Source of the DNA: Sarcophilus harrisii
Taxonomy: Eukaryota > Chordata > Mammalia > Dasyuromorphia > Dasyuridae
Direction of reading: 5' to 3'
DNA: 64,000 nt
Assembly: GCF_902635505.1 (NCBI RefSeq)
Contig: NC_045429.1
Span: 428,633,669-428,697,668, forward strand
Below the pieces are notes generated by a model. The model was not told where the DNA came from. It did no database searches and saw only the letters and a list, made by a program, of their open reading frames with translations. The position numbers were made by a program, and so were the translations under genes. The stretch's first letter is position 1; each line of letters opens with the position of its first letter. This document shows, in pieces, positions 20,917 through 32,552 of this stretch.

Positions 20917-23900
20917 ATGATCTCTTTGGCTATCTTTTCCATCCTCATCATTTCAATACCCGGCTTCTGCTTTGAATCTGAGAGGTTTGGTGAGTCTTAT
21001 TACTTTCCCTTTTTTGGATCAGCCCTTTGTGAAGAAAAAGTCAAGAATGTTAATGAGGAGGAGTATGAGACCTGTGACAACTGTCACTGACAAACTACCT
21101 AAGCTGCTCTGAAATTAGGAGTGTCTTCAAGGGATTTTCTCCTTCCTTTTTCATTCTAAGAAGGTGGGGAGGTTCTTCTCTTGTTTCCCTCTAAATACTA
21201 CTCTGGATCTTGAGAAAGTGTCATGAGATGAACCAGCCCTGGGGTAATTTGTTTATTTCCTAAGGTGAGAGAGTGTAACTCCTGAAAATTCTGACCAGCA
21301 ATCAAGGTCTCTTGGGCTCAGGTTAAGGATGTTCTGAGTTGACAAAACCTGAATTTGAGTCCCAGCATCCTTACTTACTAGCTGTGTGACTCTTGGTAAG
21401 TCACTCAGAATGTCTACTTTCTCATATAAAAAGAGGTAATAAGAATTCCCCACACTATCTACCTCATTGTGTTTGAAAAAAGATTAAAGGAGGTGAGACA
21501 GATAGACAGATAGATAGATGAATGGATAGATAGCTGGATAGATACAATAAAATAAAGTAAAATAAGATAAGGTAGGATAAGGTAAGATAGATGAGTAGAT
21601 AGATAGATAGATAGATAGATAATTTGTTAAGCACTTTCTATGTGCCAGGCATTGTGCCAAATTCTGGCTAAATAAATACAATAATAAGACAACCCCTGCC
21701 TTAGAGAAGTTTAGATACTAATGAGGCAAGTCAACACATAAAGAGGAGCTGTTAAGGTTTTTTTCAATTATGTCTAATTCTCCTTGAAACTATTTGGGGT
21801 TTTCTTGGCAAAGTTACTGGAATAATTTACCATTTCCTTCTCTGGCTCTTTTTATAGATAAGGAAACTGAGGCAAGTAGGGATAAGTGACTTGCCATGAC
21901 CACATGACTAGCAAGTGTTTGAGGACAGATTTGAACTTAGGAAGATAAATGAGTCTTTCTTACTCTAGGTTCAGCCACCTACATAGGAAGCAGGAAAGGA
22001 AAACAAGAAATTAAAAGGAATGAGATGAAATAACTAGGAATTAATTCTCTGAAAGAACCTCCCAAACTATAAAACTTTAATTGTGTCTTCAGTGCTACAA
22101 TGCATCTGTGATCTCCATGATTTGGGCACTCTTTCTAATGAGGAAGAGCACAATCCATCCACATCTTCTTGTCCTTTGTAACTCCTGTTCATGTCTTCCC
22201 ACAGATCTACCATGGAGAAATATACCCAAAGTACTATGAGTCTTTTCTTACTAAAGCATATCATCTTGCTTGCCTTGCTTGCCACAGCACATTTTAAAAA
22301 TAACTATCATTTACATAGCACTTTATTTTAGCAAAGAGCTTAATAAACTATCTCATTTGATCCTCAAAATAACCCGGAAAAGATAGATACTATTATTAGA
22401 CTCATTTTACAGATGAGGAAACTGAGGCAGATAGTAAGTGTCTGAGACCAGATCTGAACTCCAAAGTTATCCATAAAATAAGGGTCCATCTTTTCTATAA
22501 CAATATACCTTAGGAAGACCTCTGTTCAAGCTGATGCAATATGACTATCAGCAAGTTGATTTAACCTTTCACAGGCTCAGAAAAATTATGACTTGTCCAA
22601 AATTACAAAGATAGTGACAAAGTTGAAATTTTCACCCACGTTATCCAACTTCAAATCTAATATTCTTTCTTTTTTTCCTTTTCTTTTCTTTCTTTCTTTC
22701 CTTTTTTTTTTTTTTTTTTTGGTTTGTTTTGGTCATTTTTGTTTGGGTTTGGGGTTTATTTCTTTGGGGTTGGAATTTTTTAGTGGAGGAGCAGGAGACA
22801 TGAGGCAATTGAGGTTGACTTGCCCAGGGTCAAACAGCTAGCAAGTGTCAAGTGTCTGAGGCTAGATTTGAACTCAGCTTCTTCTGACTCCAAGGCCAGG
22901 GATCTATGCACTATGCCACCTAGTTGCCCCATATTCTTTTAATTATACCATGGGTTATAGTCCCATTTTACAGACAAAGAGAAAATTCCCAAGATGATAA
23001 TAACTCTCAAGGAATAAAGATAAGAAATCCAATCAAGTCCTACTAGTTTTCCTATCCCTCAATCAAATCTTCCCAGGGAATGTTTAAGATTCAATGGAAT
23101 CTATTATGGTCCACATTGAACCTCCATCCCTCTTTACTAGAGCAGCACTAGTTCAGTCTCCTGGAGAAAGAAAAAAGAAAGAAAGAAATCATTGAGAAAA
23201 GAGGAAAGAGAAAGGGAAATAAAATTAGCAACAAAAGGAGGAGTTAAAGCAAGTAGAGGAAAAAGAGAGAAAGAGAAAGAAGTGGAAGCCTCCCAATTCC
23301 TTCCTACAAGAAATTAAGAGCCATGTCCTCTTTCACTGACTGTCTGGGAGCTAGAAGGATCATGTGATGTTCACCTAGATTCAGGATGTCATACCCTCAT
23401 ATTGTCTCTTTTCTTACAGATAGATATGACATCCCATCAGCTTGCTGCCACTCTTATATCCTACGCAAGATCCCATACAAAATTGTGACAGGCTTCTACG
23501 AGACCAGCAGCTTTTGCCACAAGCCAGGTGTCATGTGAGTAGAATTTCCACAGCCTCCATCAGTGTGCAGGGAGGAGCAGAAAAGGATTTGGGAAGGAAA
23601 AGCAGTTCCTCATGGAGGCTAGATGGTTAACTGAGATTGAACTTTGCACCCTTGTTGATTCATTCAGTCAATAAGCATTTATTGAGTACCTACTATGAGC
23701 CAGGCACTGTGCTAAGTGCTAGGGATATAAAGAAAGGCAAAATATAGTCCCTGTTCTCCAGAAGCTCATGATTCTAATGAGGGAGACAAACATGCTGAAC
23801 TGATCACTATGAAAGTGTGACATAGGTTCAAGCACACTTGGTCCATTGGGTACTTGCTGGGAAAGACTATGATTGGCATTGAGAAATGAGATGGCAATCA

Positions 23901-25755
23901 CAGTTTATTTAAACAGAGGGAACAAAAAGCAAAGAAAAGCAGAGACAAGTAATGAAAGAGGCACAGAGGCAGACAGCATGAGAATAGGAGGGAGATAGGA
24001 TAGTGAAGTAAGGCAGGCAGTGTGGAGAAGAGCATGAGAAGGGAAAGATACAGAAAGCTCACCCCACACAACCTTGGTTAGAGTTGTACCAGGTAGCATG
24101 GACCAAGTGGAGAGGAATAAGGACTCAAGAGAAAAGGGCAGGAGTTTGAGGTCTCATTTTGCCAGGACTTTTAGGGAAATAGAACGGCTCCTTTCATTAA
24201 TATTTTTAAATCATCTGAAAATCATGGGTAAAATGTCAACAGTACATCTCAAAGTTATCAACACCTTTTTAATGATTGATGATCTGGAACTGTGGAGATC
24301 TGAATTTCACTTGTAATTTACATATCAGAGGACCAAAACAGAGATCCTAGCTAATTTCCCCTGATCCGGTACTTATTTCCAAGATGTTAATTTTAGTCAT
24401 TTGTAATGATTACATTTTAATTTAATTAATTTTAGTCAACCATAAATATATGATATAATTTGTAAATGATGCTCTTTGATTTCTGGGACAATTTGTGTGT
24501 GATATCCAGGTTTCTCTTTGCATCTGAGTTCCTAATATTACGACTTTATACTGATTCTCTATAAATTTTATTTTACTGGTTATACTGACAGGGTTGGGAC
24601 CAGAACAAGATGTAATTTTAACATTCATGTAGACAAATATAAAGTAACAATTTACAAGATAAATAGGAAATTATCTACAGAGGGAAGGCCCTAGAAGTAA
24701 AAAAAAAATAAATAAATTATAAGAGTGATGTCAAAGAAATGCATTCCAGAACTACAGGAAAAAAATAATCTCTATTTATTATATTCAGTGTTTTAGGTTG
24801 GACATAATGCTGGATAGAGAAGGAAAGAGCTGGGTTTCTAACCTGGCTTCTGCAGAAAGACAGGCAGGATGACAAGAACCTTGATCTAGAATAGAATTGG
24901 ACTTTAGAAACCTTTCATTTTACAGATGGGGAAACTAAACCCCAAATAGTAATAGCAATTTGTCAAGGTCTCTTAGAGAATAAAAAGCAGAGCCTGGATA
25001 TGAAACAAGATCCTCTAAGTTCAAATTGAACCTTCTCATAACTGCCTCTCAACTCCCAATGGGAGCTTCTCCTACTGGAAAGAAAAGGAAGAGAGAGCAA
25101 AGGAAGTAAAGATCAGGAGGATTTTCTGAAAATATTTCTATGGAGTCACTGAAAGAGGAGAAGGAAGAAGAGAAGGAGGAAGAGAAAGAAGAAAAAGGGG
25201 AAGAGGAGGAAGAGTAGGTGAAAGGAGAAGAGGAGAGGGAAGAGGAGGAAGATACTTAGCATTTATAGCTCTCTAAGGATCACAAATTGATTTACAAATG
25301 TCCTCTTGATTTAATTATCACATCTCTAGGAATTAGATACTCCCCACTTTACAGTTGAAGAAATTGACACGGAGAGAGGTTAAGTCACTTCCCCAAGATC
25401 ACCCAACTAGTAACTATCAAAGGCAGGATTTGAACATAGTTCTTCACTCCAGGTCCAGCACTTTATACATGGTTCAAACTGGGGATTGAGACAAAATCTT
25501 AAAGCTTTATGTGGAGATGAGGTCATGGGAAGTAGAAAGACCTGTGAGCTGTGCTGGGGAAGGGAATCCTAATGCTAAATTCTTTATTCTTTCTTCTACT
25601 TCTCACACTCCAGCTTCTTCACCAAAAAAGACCTCCAAATCTGTGCCAATCCCAGTAATGAATGGGTACAGATGTACATGTTCAAGCTGAAACAGAAGAA
25701 AAATATTGAAGATGACATCTCCCAAATGATACATCTCAACACAAGTGTCGAATAA
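20917..25755 (+). CDS. CC chemokine, MIP-like, with extended C-terminus
   Basis: Secreted chemotactic cytokine that should act on CC-type G-protein-coupled receptors of leukocytes. Three exons: 20917-20989, 23420-23534 and 25614-25755. Introns are phase 1 then phase 2 as usual for CCL genes, all with GT-AG ends (donors GTGAGT and GTGAGT). The 109-residue precursor has a signal peptide (residues 1 to about 18, MISLAIFSILIISIPGFC), adjacent cysteines C33-C34, then C57 and C73. Family blocks are 'YETSSFCHKPGVIF', 'ICANPSNEWVQ'. By eye it is nearest the MIP group (CCL3/4/14/15/18/23 type); I do not assign an ortholog. The C-terminal helix is followed by about 20 extra residues, and the UAA stop lies inside the first AATAAA. 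The start is the ATG in good context (AAGGACCATGA) beginning the signal peptide. Relatives are the relics at 117, 10507, 13023 and 32553. Confidence 0.88.
21499..21725 (-). mobile_element. GATA microsatellite followed by L2 3' end
   Basis: GATA-type runs (21499-21622) precede a reverse-oriented L2 tail ('aagcactttctatgtgccag', 'gcattgtgccaaattctgg'). It lies in intron 1. Confidence 0.8.
21756..21982 (-). mobile_element. MAR1-type SINE with RTE-derived tail
   Basis: Reverse-oriented: 'tttggggttttcttggcaaa', 'aatttaccatttccttctct', 'ataagtgacttgccatgacc'. It lies in intron 1. Confidence 0.8.
22295..22480 (-). repeat. MIR-type SINE
   Basis: 'cattttacagatgaggaaac' with 'taactatcatttacatagca' upstream; a fairly complete reverse copy in intron 1. 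Confidence 0.65.
22670..22930 (-). mobile_element. tRNA-derived CORE-SINE with long T-rich tail
   Basis: T-rich tail (22670-22790), then 'gacttgcccagggtcaaaca', 'ctagatttgaactcagcttc', and head 'tgccacctagttgcccc'. The possible TSD is 'atattctt' on each side. It lies in intron 1. Confidence 0.75.
23655..23830 (-). mobile_element. L2 LINE, 3' end
   Basis: 'ataagcatttattgagtacc', 'tgagccaggcactgtgctaa', 'ctccagaagctcatgattct'. It lies in intron 2, 120 bases after exon 2. Confidence 0.85.
23840..24875. other. Unassigned intron 2 sequence
   Basis: No further exon or recognisable repeat is seen. 24200-24720 is AT-rich. Confidence 0.45.
24880..25035 (-). repeat. MIR-type SINE
   Basis: 'cattttacagatggggaaac' with 'caatttgtcaaggtctctta' downstream. 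Confidence 0.6.
25150..25252. repeat. Polypurine tract in intron 2
   Basis: AGGAAGAGG-type purine run. Confidence 0.85.
25255..25480 (-). repeat. MIR-type SINE
   Basis: Nearly complete reverse MIR: 'ccactttacagttgaagaaa', 'gttaagtcacttccccaaga', 'cccaactagtaactat', 'caggatttgaacatagttct'. Confidence 0.7.
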
Positions 25756-25774
25756 ATATGGTTTCTAAAATAAA
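25751..25774 (+). terminator. Twin polyadenylation signals of plus-strand chemokine gene
   Basis: AATAAA at 25751-25756 overlaps the stop codon (25753-25755). A second AATAAA follows at 25769-25774. The same pair with 18-19 base spacing is kept at 13058/13077 and 32719/32737, so both are ancestral. The second is the likelier functional signal. Confidence 0.75.
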
Positions 25775-25789
25775 GCTGTCTTATGACCT

Positions 25790-26385
25790 CTTGATCACTC
25801 TCCTCCCTCCAACCCCCAAATTAACTTTTGCTCCAAGTCCCTCTTAATCCCAGAATTCTCTTCTAATGCCAAAGTCAAAATGGGACTGGTCCTGTTGCCA
25901 ATGAGTAAAAGTCTACTTGATTACTTCCAATGTCTCACATTCCCTGGCAACACTTATTAAACTGATAAGACTGGTTCTACATAGGATAGCATTTTTTCCC
26001 CACTAAACAAAAAAGACAAAGACAAAACTCGTCTAAAATGTTTTTAAAAGTTTTTTTTAACCCTCAAATGCTCTCCATCATTGTCTATTTTTATTACTAA
26101 ACATTTCAGAAAATCTGGTCTGTACCAGAGTTTCCTGTAGGATGTAAGTTCCTATTTTATTTTTGGTTCTTTATCCCAGGTGACTTGTACACAATTGATA
26201 CTTAAACATTTGCCCAACTTTCCAATTGCCAATCCACAAAATGTTTGCAAAGATCTCTCCTTCTGAAGACCTACAAATATTAGATTAAAAAACTCAGGTT
26301 TTTTTAGCTGCAAAGGAGGACCTTAGAGGCTCTCTAATTAAGATTCTCATTTTATCAATGATAGATTTTCTTTTCCCAAAACACT
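25790..26385. other. Unassigned sequence downstream of the chemokine gene
   Basis: No gene is seen. 26140-26210 may be an eroded L2 tip ('ccaggtgacttgtacacaat'). Confidence 0.4.
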
Positions 26386-26389
26386 CTCT

Positions 26390-26660
26390 ATCTCCTCATC
26401 TTCTGCATTATTGATGATTAGCTCTCCAAGTCAATTTTGAAACTTTCATGTCATCTCTAACTCTTCCTCACATTTAATCAACTGGAACTTTCTAATGATC
26501 CTAGCTGTTCAATATGACTCAGTCATGTTCGCATTTGTACTCTCACTGTCTCTTCTCTACTTTAAGTCATTATTTCCTTTCTCCTGGATAATTACAGCAA
26601 CTTTTAACTATTCTCTCTGTCTCCAGTACCTTCCCCTACTTCAAACTGCAGCTCATGCTC
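26390..26660 (+). mobile_element. L2 LINE fragment
   Basis: Block order 'tgtcatctctaactcttcct', 'ctctgtctccagtaccttcc', 'cttcaaactgcagctcatgc' resembles the central L2 ORF2 region. Confidence 0.45.
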
Positions 26661-26669
26661 CATAGCTAT

Positions 26670-27215
26670 GTTTAGATAGGCTAAGTTCATGTGGGGGAAG
26701 AGAAGAAAAAGACAAAAAGAGATGAGAAAGAGAGTATATTTTATTATATACTTCTGGTTTATCAACTTCCTGCCAAGATTTGGAAAGCATGATTCATCCC
26801 TGTTCTTCTAGAGTAATAATTAATCATGAACTGATCAAAATCCTTAGGTATTTCAAATTTGTTTTCTTCTACATTATCGGAGTCATTTTATAAATTATTT
26901 TCTGCTCATTTATCCCTGAATGATTTTATATCATTCTTTCTAAAGTTTTCTGAATCCATTTCTTTCATCATGACTTATGGTATCATATTCTGTTATGTTC
27001 ATATTATATAATTTGTTGTTATTCTGAAACTAATAAGCACCCATCTTTTCCAGTTCTTTGAAATAACAAAAAAAGTTCACTATAAAATATTTTTATATAT
27101 AAATCCCTTCCCTCAGTCTTTGATATCTTTGTGATGTATTGCTAAAAACAGAATATCACTGGGTCAGTGAGTCACAGTTGAGTAACTTTTTGTATATAAT
27201 TACAAACTGGAGACC
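26670..27215. other. Unassigned AT-rich sequence
   Basis: Nothing recognised with confidence. Confidence 0.4.
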
Positions 27216-27219
27216 AGTA

Positions 27220-27600
27220 AGTCAACATTTATTATATCATTATTCTTTATTATACTAACTCTGTGCTAGATATTGATAGATGTTGAAAACACATCAGAAA
27301 CAGAATGGAACTTACCTTACATCAAGAAGTCTACATTGTATTGAGAGATACAATATATAATCAGGTAAGTATATCCTAGAGATATATAAAATATGACCAA
27401 AGAAATTTGTGAGTGGGGAACAAAAAAATGGGGAACTTGAAAGAGGTAACAATTGAGTTGAATGATGAAGGAGTTTGGAGATTCCAAGATGATGAACTGA
27501 GGAGTAAGAGCATTCCAGGAGGGGAAGGGGGGAGGAAGAGGAGAGGAGACAGCTTGGGCAAAGTCCAAAGATCAAAGATGAAATGTTGTGTATAGAGAAA
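27220..27600 (-). mobile_element. L2 3' end plus L2-associated repeat
   Basis: 'aacatttattatatcattat' and 'ctctgtgctagatattgat', then 'gaatgatgaaggagtttgga' and 'aagagcattccaggagggg'. Confidence 0.5.
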
Positions 27601-27609
27601 AAAATTGTA

Positions 27610-28420
27610 AAGTCTTCAGTTGTCCCCTGCTTGGCTAGAGATATGGTTGAGGAACAACCTGGTCAGATGCCAAAACTGCTCTAATTGGAGGGGGAGGGGA
27701 GAAAAAAAAAGAGGAACATCTCAAATATTTGCATTTAATGCTAGGGGATGAAAAGGGGTTTTTTGGTTTGTTTGTTTTTTTTTCTAAGAAAGAACACAGA
27801 ATAAGGTAAATGAGAAAGACTTTACCATTGTCACTAGGGGAAATTAAGGGGTCTCTGAATATCATGAGTACAATTTCACAAAGAGAAAAATATTCCATTT
27901 CTATCCCTGGAGGTGGGGAAGGAATTCTTGTGTTAAGCCAGAGAATTGTCAATGGATCATAAGATCTTAGCAATTAGTACTGTGAGAGATCTGTAAAATC
28001 ATTTGAACCAGAGATTTTTAACCTGGATTCCTTGTTTTTGTTTTTTAAACTATTATTAATTTAATAGAACTAATGATCTTTGTTATCCTATGTAATGTAT
28101 CTTACGCATTTAAAAATATTATTCTAAGGAGTCCATAGGCTTCACCAAATTGCCAAAGGCAGCAATATGTTTAACAACCAGCTCACTAAAATGCATCACA
28201 CACTTTTAAATTTAATCTGCATTTTCTCCATCACTTTCTTAAAACTAAACAACCAACATAAATCAAACCCTGTTTGTAGCATTAACCAATTTTCCAGATG
28301 TAGAATCTTAAAATGAAAATTTAACAATTAGCTTTGTTGAGCTAGTTCCAACACAAATTTGGGACCAAGGGTTCCTTGACATGAAAAAGGTTAGGAAGCC
28401 CTGATTTTATACAAATCTTC
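27610..28420. other. Unassigned intergenic sequence
   Basis: No gene or clear repeat is seen. It has T-rich and A-rich runs at about 27697-27785. Confidence 0.4.
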
Positions 28421-28424
28421 AGCC

Positions 28425-28560
28425 CCAGTTTTACAGAAGGCAATGGGTTTCAGAGAAGTATAAAATGATTTTTTCAAAGTCACTCAGGTAGTAATTGGAG
28501 AACTGGCATTTGAACTCAGATCCTGACTTCAGATGTAGCACCCTTTCTACTATCACAGAA
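28425..28560 (-). repeat. MIR-type SINE
   Basis: 'ccccagttttacagaaggc' and 'ttgaactcagatcctgactt'. Confidence 0.6.
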
Positions 28561-28689
28561 TATGAGTCAGGAGCTACCGAGTTCCTCAGACCATAAACTC
28601 CCTGCCTGTCATGCATAGCTTCAACATTCAACAGTAAAAGCATTGACTCTGGACTCAAGAAGGCCAAAGCTTAAAAAAAAAAAATCATT

Positions 28690-28862
28690 CTTCAGACACT
28701 TATTGGTCATGGAACCTTAGTAAATTACTTCACCTCTGTCTGCTTCAGTTTTCTCAACAGTGAAATGGGAATAATAATGGTACCTAGCATCCAGAGTTGT
28801 TGTGGGGCTCAAATGAGATATTTGTAAAGTGCTTAACTCCATGGCTAGAACACAGGTATTTA
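28690..28862 (+). repeat. MIR-type SINE
   Basis: 'ctgcttcagttttctcaaca', 'gtgaaatgggaataataatg', 'gttgttgtggggctcaaatg': well-preserved plus-strand MIR 3' half. Confidence 0.75.
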
Positions 28863-28872
28863 ATAGTACTTG

Positions 28873-28972
28873 TTTCTTTTCTCCCTCTCTCCCTTTTTTC
28901 CTCTCTTCCATCCCTTTTTTCTTTCCTCCTTCCTTCTCTCTCTCCCTTCTCTCCTTCCTCTCCAATACCTCC
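28873..28972. repeat. Polypyrimidine tract
   Basis: CTTTCCTCC-type run. Confidence 0.85.
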
Positions 28973-28979
28973 AACAAGT

Positions 28980-30505
28980 TGTCCTACAGCCATTGCTTGA
29001 AGACCAATAAGGAAGAACTCACTTTTTTCTGAGCAATCCACTTCTCTTTTGGATAGTGCCAAGTACTAAGAAACCTGTCACTTCATCAAAGTTGCCTCTT
29101 TCAATTTTCATTCATTTCTGCTACTTCAACACTTCTAACATTTTTCCCATCCACTTCTCCAGAGATACTTTCATTGCTGCCAGAAGTGGAAGCAAGAGTT
29201 TGGGGACAGAGGACCCTTTGCTCCACTCAGATAAAGACAGTACCTTGAAATATATCTTCTCCTCTCCTCTCCTTTCCTTTCCCTTCCCCCTCCTGCTCCC
29301 TCTCCTCTCTTCTCTTCTCCTCTCTTGAAATATATCTTCTCCCTTAAATGTTGTTTATTTAGGAGATATATATTGGGTTCCAACTAACTTCTGATATGTT
29401 TTTTTCTTATGGAAGTTATTTTATTTAATTTTTTAAATGGAATCAATTTAAATGTCCAGTAATAGGTGAATGGTTAAATAAATTATAGCATATTAAAGTA
29501 ATGGAATATAACTATAATGGATACACGTTCCTAGAAAGTATTTTATAAAATAATGTGATACAAATATTGTAAAACCACACAAACAAAATATATATTAGCT
29601 ACAAGTACATAGGGAAAAGTGAATGAGAATGGACAGAACCTTCATGAAGACTTAGAAAGAAACTGAAGAAATTGATATAGATCACTAAATTCAAATAATT
29701 TAAATATAGCTGTTTACAGTTATTTTCTTTGAAGTTATTTTTAATTATTTTTTAAAATTTAATCCTTAGGTTCAGTGCTCTTTTCTTTTATTTTAATAAC
29801 ATCTTTCCATTCTGAACAGCATAAAATTCAAGTGTACAACCAAATGGATTTCCAAAATAATTCTAGATAACTTCTGATACTTTTGTCAATTTTTAAGAGC
29901 AGGAGAACCCCAAGTTCTGTATCCAAGGTTTATCCCATAAAATATTAGTTCCCTAATAAATAGAGAGAATAGCAAAAAAAGCTCATTCATCCAAATCATT
30001 ACAAAATAGAAATCAGAGGAGGTCTAGATAAAAGAATATATATCAGACAACACAGAATGAACAAACTCTTTCACTGGGAGCGAAATAACTTAGTTGAAGC
30101 AAAAGAGTGTCCTAGATATCACTCAAAGGGGAAATCCATACCCCAAAACTGCTAGAGTAGAAAGCTGGGAAAGGGAACCTGAATAAAGACTGCTAACCTC
30201 CCAGAGTCTTTTCCTTCAGTAACCTGAAGTGGGGTTGTCTCTTTCATCTTCCTTCTCAAGCTGAATGCCAGAAGTTCTCAAAGCAATTTGACACTCAAAG
30301 ATTTGAAGTTGGGTGAGTCCCCCAAAAAGACTCACCTTGAAGAATCTCACAAGGAACTGGTGAAAGCTTATTAAATATAAGAGAGAAACATTCATTTCTT
30401 ATATTAGCAAGCCTTTCTTACTTCTAGTACCTACTCTCTGTGATCATCTCCAGTGTATCCTGTATATTTGTACGTAGTTGTCTACATCTTGTCTTTTGTT
30501 TTTGT
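28980..30505. other. Unassigned intergenic sequence
   Basis: Holds a second pyrimidine run (29255-29325) and, at about 29420-29700, an AT-rich block that faintly resembles an L1 3' end ('ggtgaatggttaaataaatt'). No gene is seen. Confidence 0.4.
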
Positions 30506-30509
30506 TTGT

Positions 30510-30770
30510 ATCTCCACCATTTAGCACAGTGACTGATATATTTTTTGTTCAATCATTTTTCAGTTGTGTCCAACTTTTCTTGAATCTCCTTAGTTTTGTT
30601 GACAAAGATATTGGTCATTTCCTTCTCCGATTCATTTTCATAAATAAGAAAACTGAAGAAAACAGGGTTAGGTGACTTGTCCAGGATTACACAACTATTA
30701 AGTGTCTGAGGGTAGAGCTAAACTCAGGTCTTCCCAACTCCCAATCCTGCACTCTACTTACCTGGCTTCT
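30510..30770 (-). mobile_element. MAR1-type SINE with RTE-derived tail, next to an L2 tip
   Basis: 30510-30547 is a plus-strand L2 tip. The SINE at 30548-30770 is in reverse: 'gttgtgtccaacttttcttg', 'gttaggtgacttgtccagga', 'cctgcactctacttacctgg'. Confidence 0.7.
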
Positions 30771-31049
30771 TCCTGACATATAGTAAACAGTTAAATGTTT
30801 ATCGACTTGCTAACTAATATGGCTATAACAAAATATTTGTAAAGTGTTTAGCACAATGTCTGACATGAAGTACATACTAAATAAAAATTTGTTCCCTCAC
30901 TCTTTCCCTGAGATAAATACAGGGAAGATCAAGCTGGTGGAAAGATTGTCATGAGGGTGAAGTGCAAAACTCAACTACATTTTCCAAAGAACTTTGTGCC
31001 CTAGTTCAATCGGTTTCTTCCATATTTGGAGCTAGGGAATCTCATTAGA

Positions 31050-31225
31050 TTTACAATCAAAGAACCTGCGTGTGAAGTTGTGTGATTCTAAACAAGTCAC
31101 TTCGTCTCTATTTTACTCATCTGTAAAGGACTCCACACCACCTGATCTCATAAGGCAGTGATAAGAACCAAGTGAGATGAGAAAAGCTTTGTAAGCTGCA
31201 ATAGAACTGTAACTATTTCTCTAGG
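31050..31225 (+). repeat. MIR-type SINE
   Basis: 'tgtgtgattctaaacaagtc' and 'cttcgtctctattttactc', then the 'gcagtgataagaaccaagtg' tail. Confidence 0.6.
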
Positions 31226-31274
31226 CTTTCTTTCTTTGAGTCAGTGATCTCAATGATGGGGGCATGCCTCTCAA

Positions 31275-31512
31275 AGTTAGTAATCAGAAGAGATGGGAGG
31301 AAAAGAGAGAGGAAGGGAGAAGGGAGGGAAGGACAGAGAAGAAGAGAGGAAAGGAGAGGAGAAGAGAGAAAAGGGGAATAAAGGAGAAAAAAGAGAGGAA
31401 ATGAGAGGAGAGAAGAGGAGAGGAGGGGAGAGGAGAGAAGAAGAGAGGAGAGGAGAGGAGAGGAGGAGAGCAGAAGAGAGGAGAGCAGAAGAGAGGAGAG
31501 GAGAGGAGAGCA
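31275..31512. repeat. Polypurine (GGAGA)n tract
   Basis: About 235 bases are almost all purine, built of 5- to 10-base GGAGA/GAGGA units. Long frames on both strands here are artefacts of the repeat. Confidence 0.95.
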
Positions 31513-31739
31513 TTGGGACTGAATAGATGAAGAATGAGGCTATAGAATGTCTCACAATGTGCAGGAGTAATTTAAATGAGGGGGAGGGAGTCTGGGTCCC
31601 CAGGAAAAAAATAACATCCAATACTCTTCTTAGAACTAGTGTTCTGGGTGGACACAAGGAAAAGGAAAAGAACTGAGGATCACACAGAATCAAAAGATAA
31701 GAGATTTAGGGATGCGAGGATTATAGGAACATAGATCCA

Positions 31740-32290
31740 GGGTTTAACATGGTTCCTGGCACTTAATAAATGCTATTGACTGACTAGAGCTGTCATCCAC
31801 TGGAATATCCTCCAACTGACTTATTTTAGAAAGCATATCTCATCATAACTCAAGTCCTGCCAATCTTTGCAGGTTTTTCATGCATTATTCCTCTCTACAC
31901 ACTCTAAAATCCACTGTCCTACATGCAATCTCTCAAATAGGAAAATCCATCTCTCATCCTGACACCTTGGCACTTGCCATCCTCATGCCTGTATACTCTG
32001 CTCCTTCACTCTTGTCTCTTCTTTCAAGACCTGCAAATCTGACCTTCTAATTGAAGTTTTTCTGGGGCTCCCTAACTATCATTGCCTTCCTTCTTGAGTC
32101 TATTATTCATCTACTCTTATAGCTTGGGGGTAACTTGGTTTTTTACATTATCTATTCCCCAGCCCAGCCCCACTGAATTAGGAGTTCCTGTTGTTTGGGA
32201 CTATTTTTGCCTTTCTTTGTGTTTACAGAGCTTAGTACAATGCCTGGCACATGGCTGGTACTTAATAAATGCTTATTGACTGACTAAAGG
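31740..32290 (+). mobile_element. L2 LINE, long 3' region
   Basis: Two joined L2 tips: 'ggttcctggcacttaataaa' at about 31750, then a longer region ending 'cagagcttagtacaatgcct', 'cttaataaatgcttattgac' at about 32280. Confidence 0.75.
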
Positions 32291-32552
32291 GATTTGTCCA
32301 AGGTCACACTGTCCTCTTGTTCCAAACTTAGAGCTCCCATGGCAGGCTGCCAATAGCTTCCAATAACTTCCAATAGGACCTGCAGATTCATTGCAAGAAT
32401 GATACTGAAGGAGAGGAAAAAAGACCCAAGAAGGGACTAGTCATAGAAATACAACGGGAGTGGCTATAGGGACTATGAGTTGCTTTTGAAGGCCTACAAG
32501 TTCTCCTGAAGAAGAGAAGCCTAGGGCTGAATTTCTGCTTTGTGCTCTCCAG

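Noticed and set aside
31277-31693. 138-codon minus-strand frame
   Set aside because: GGAGA repeat in reverse; no protein character.
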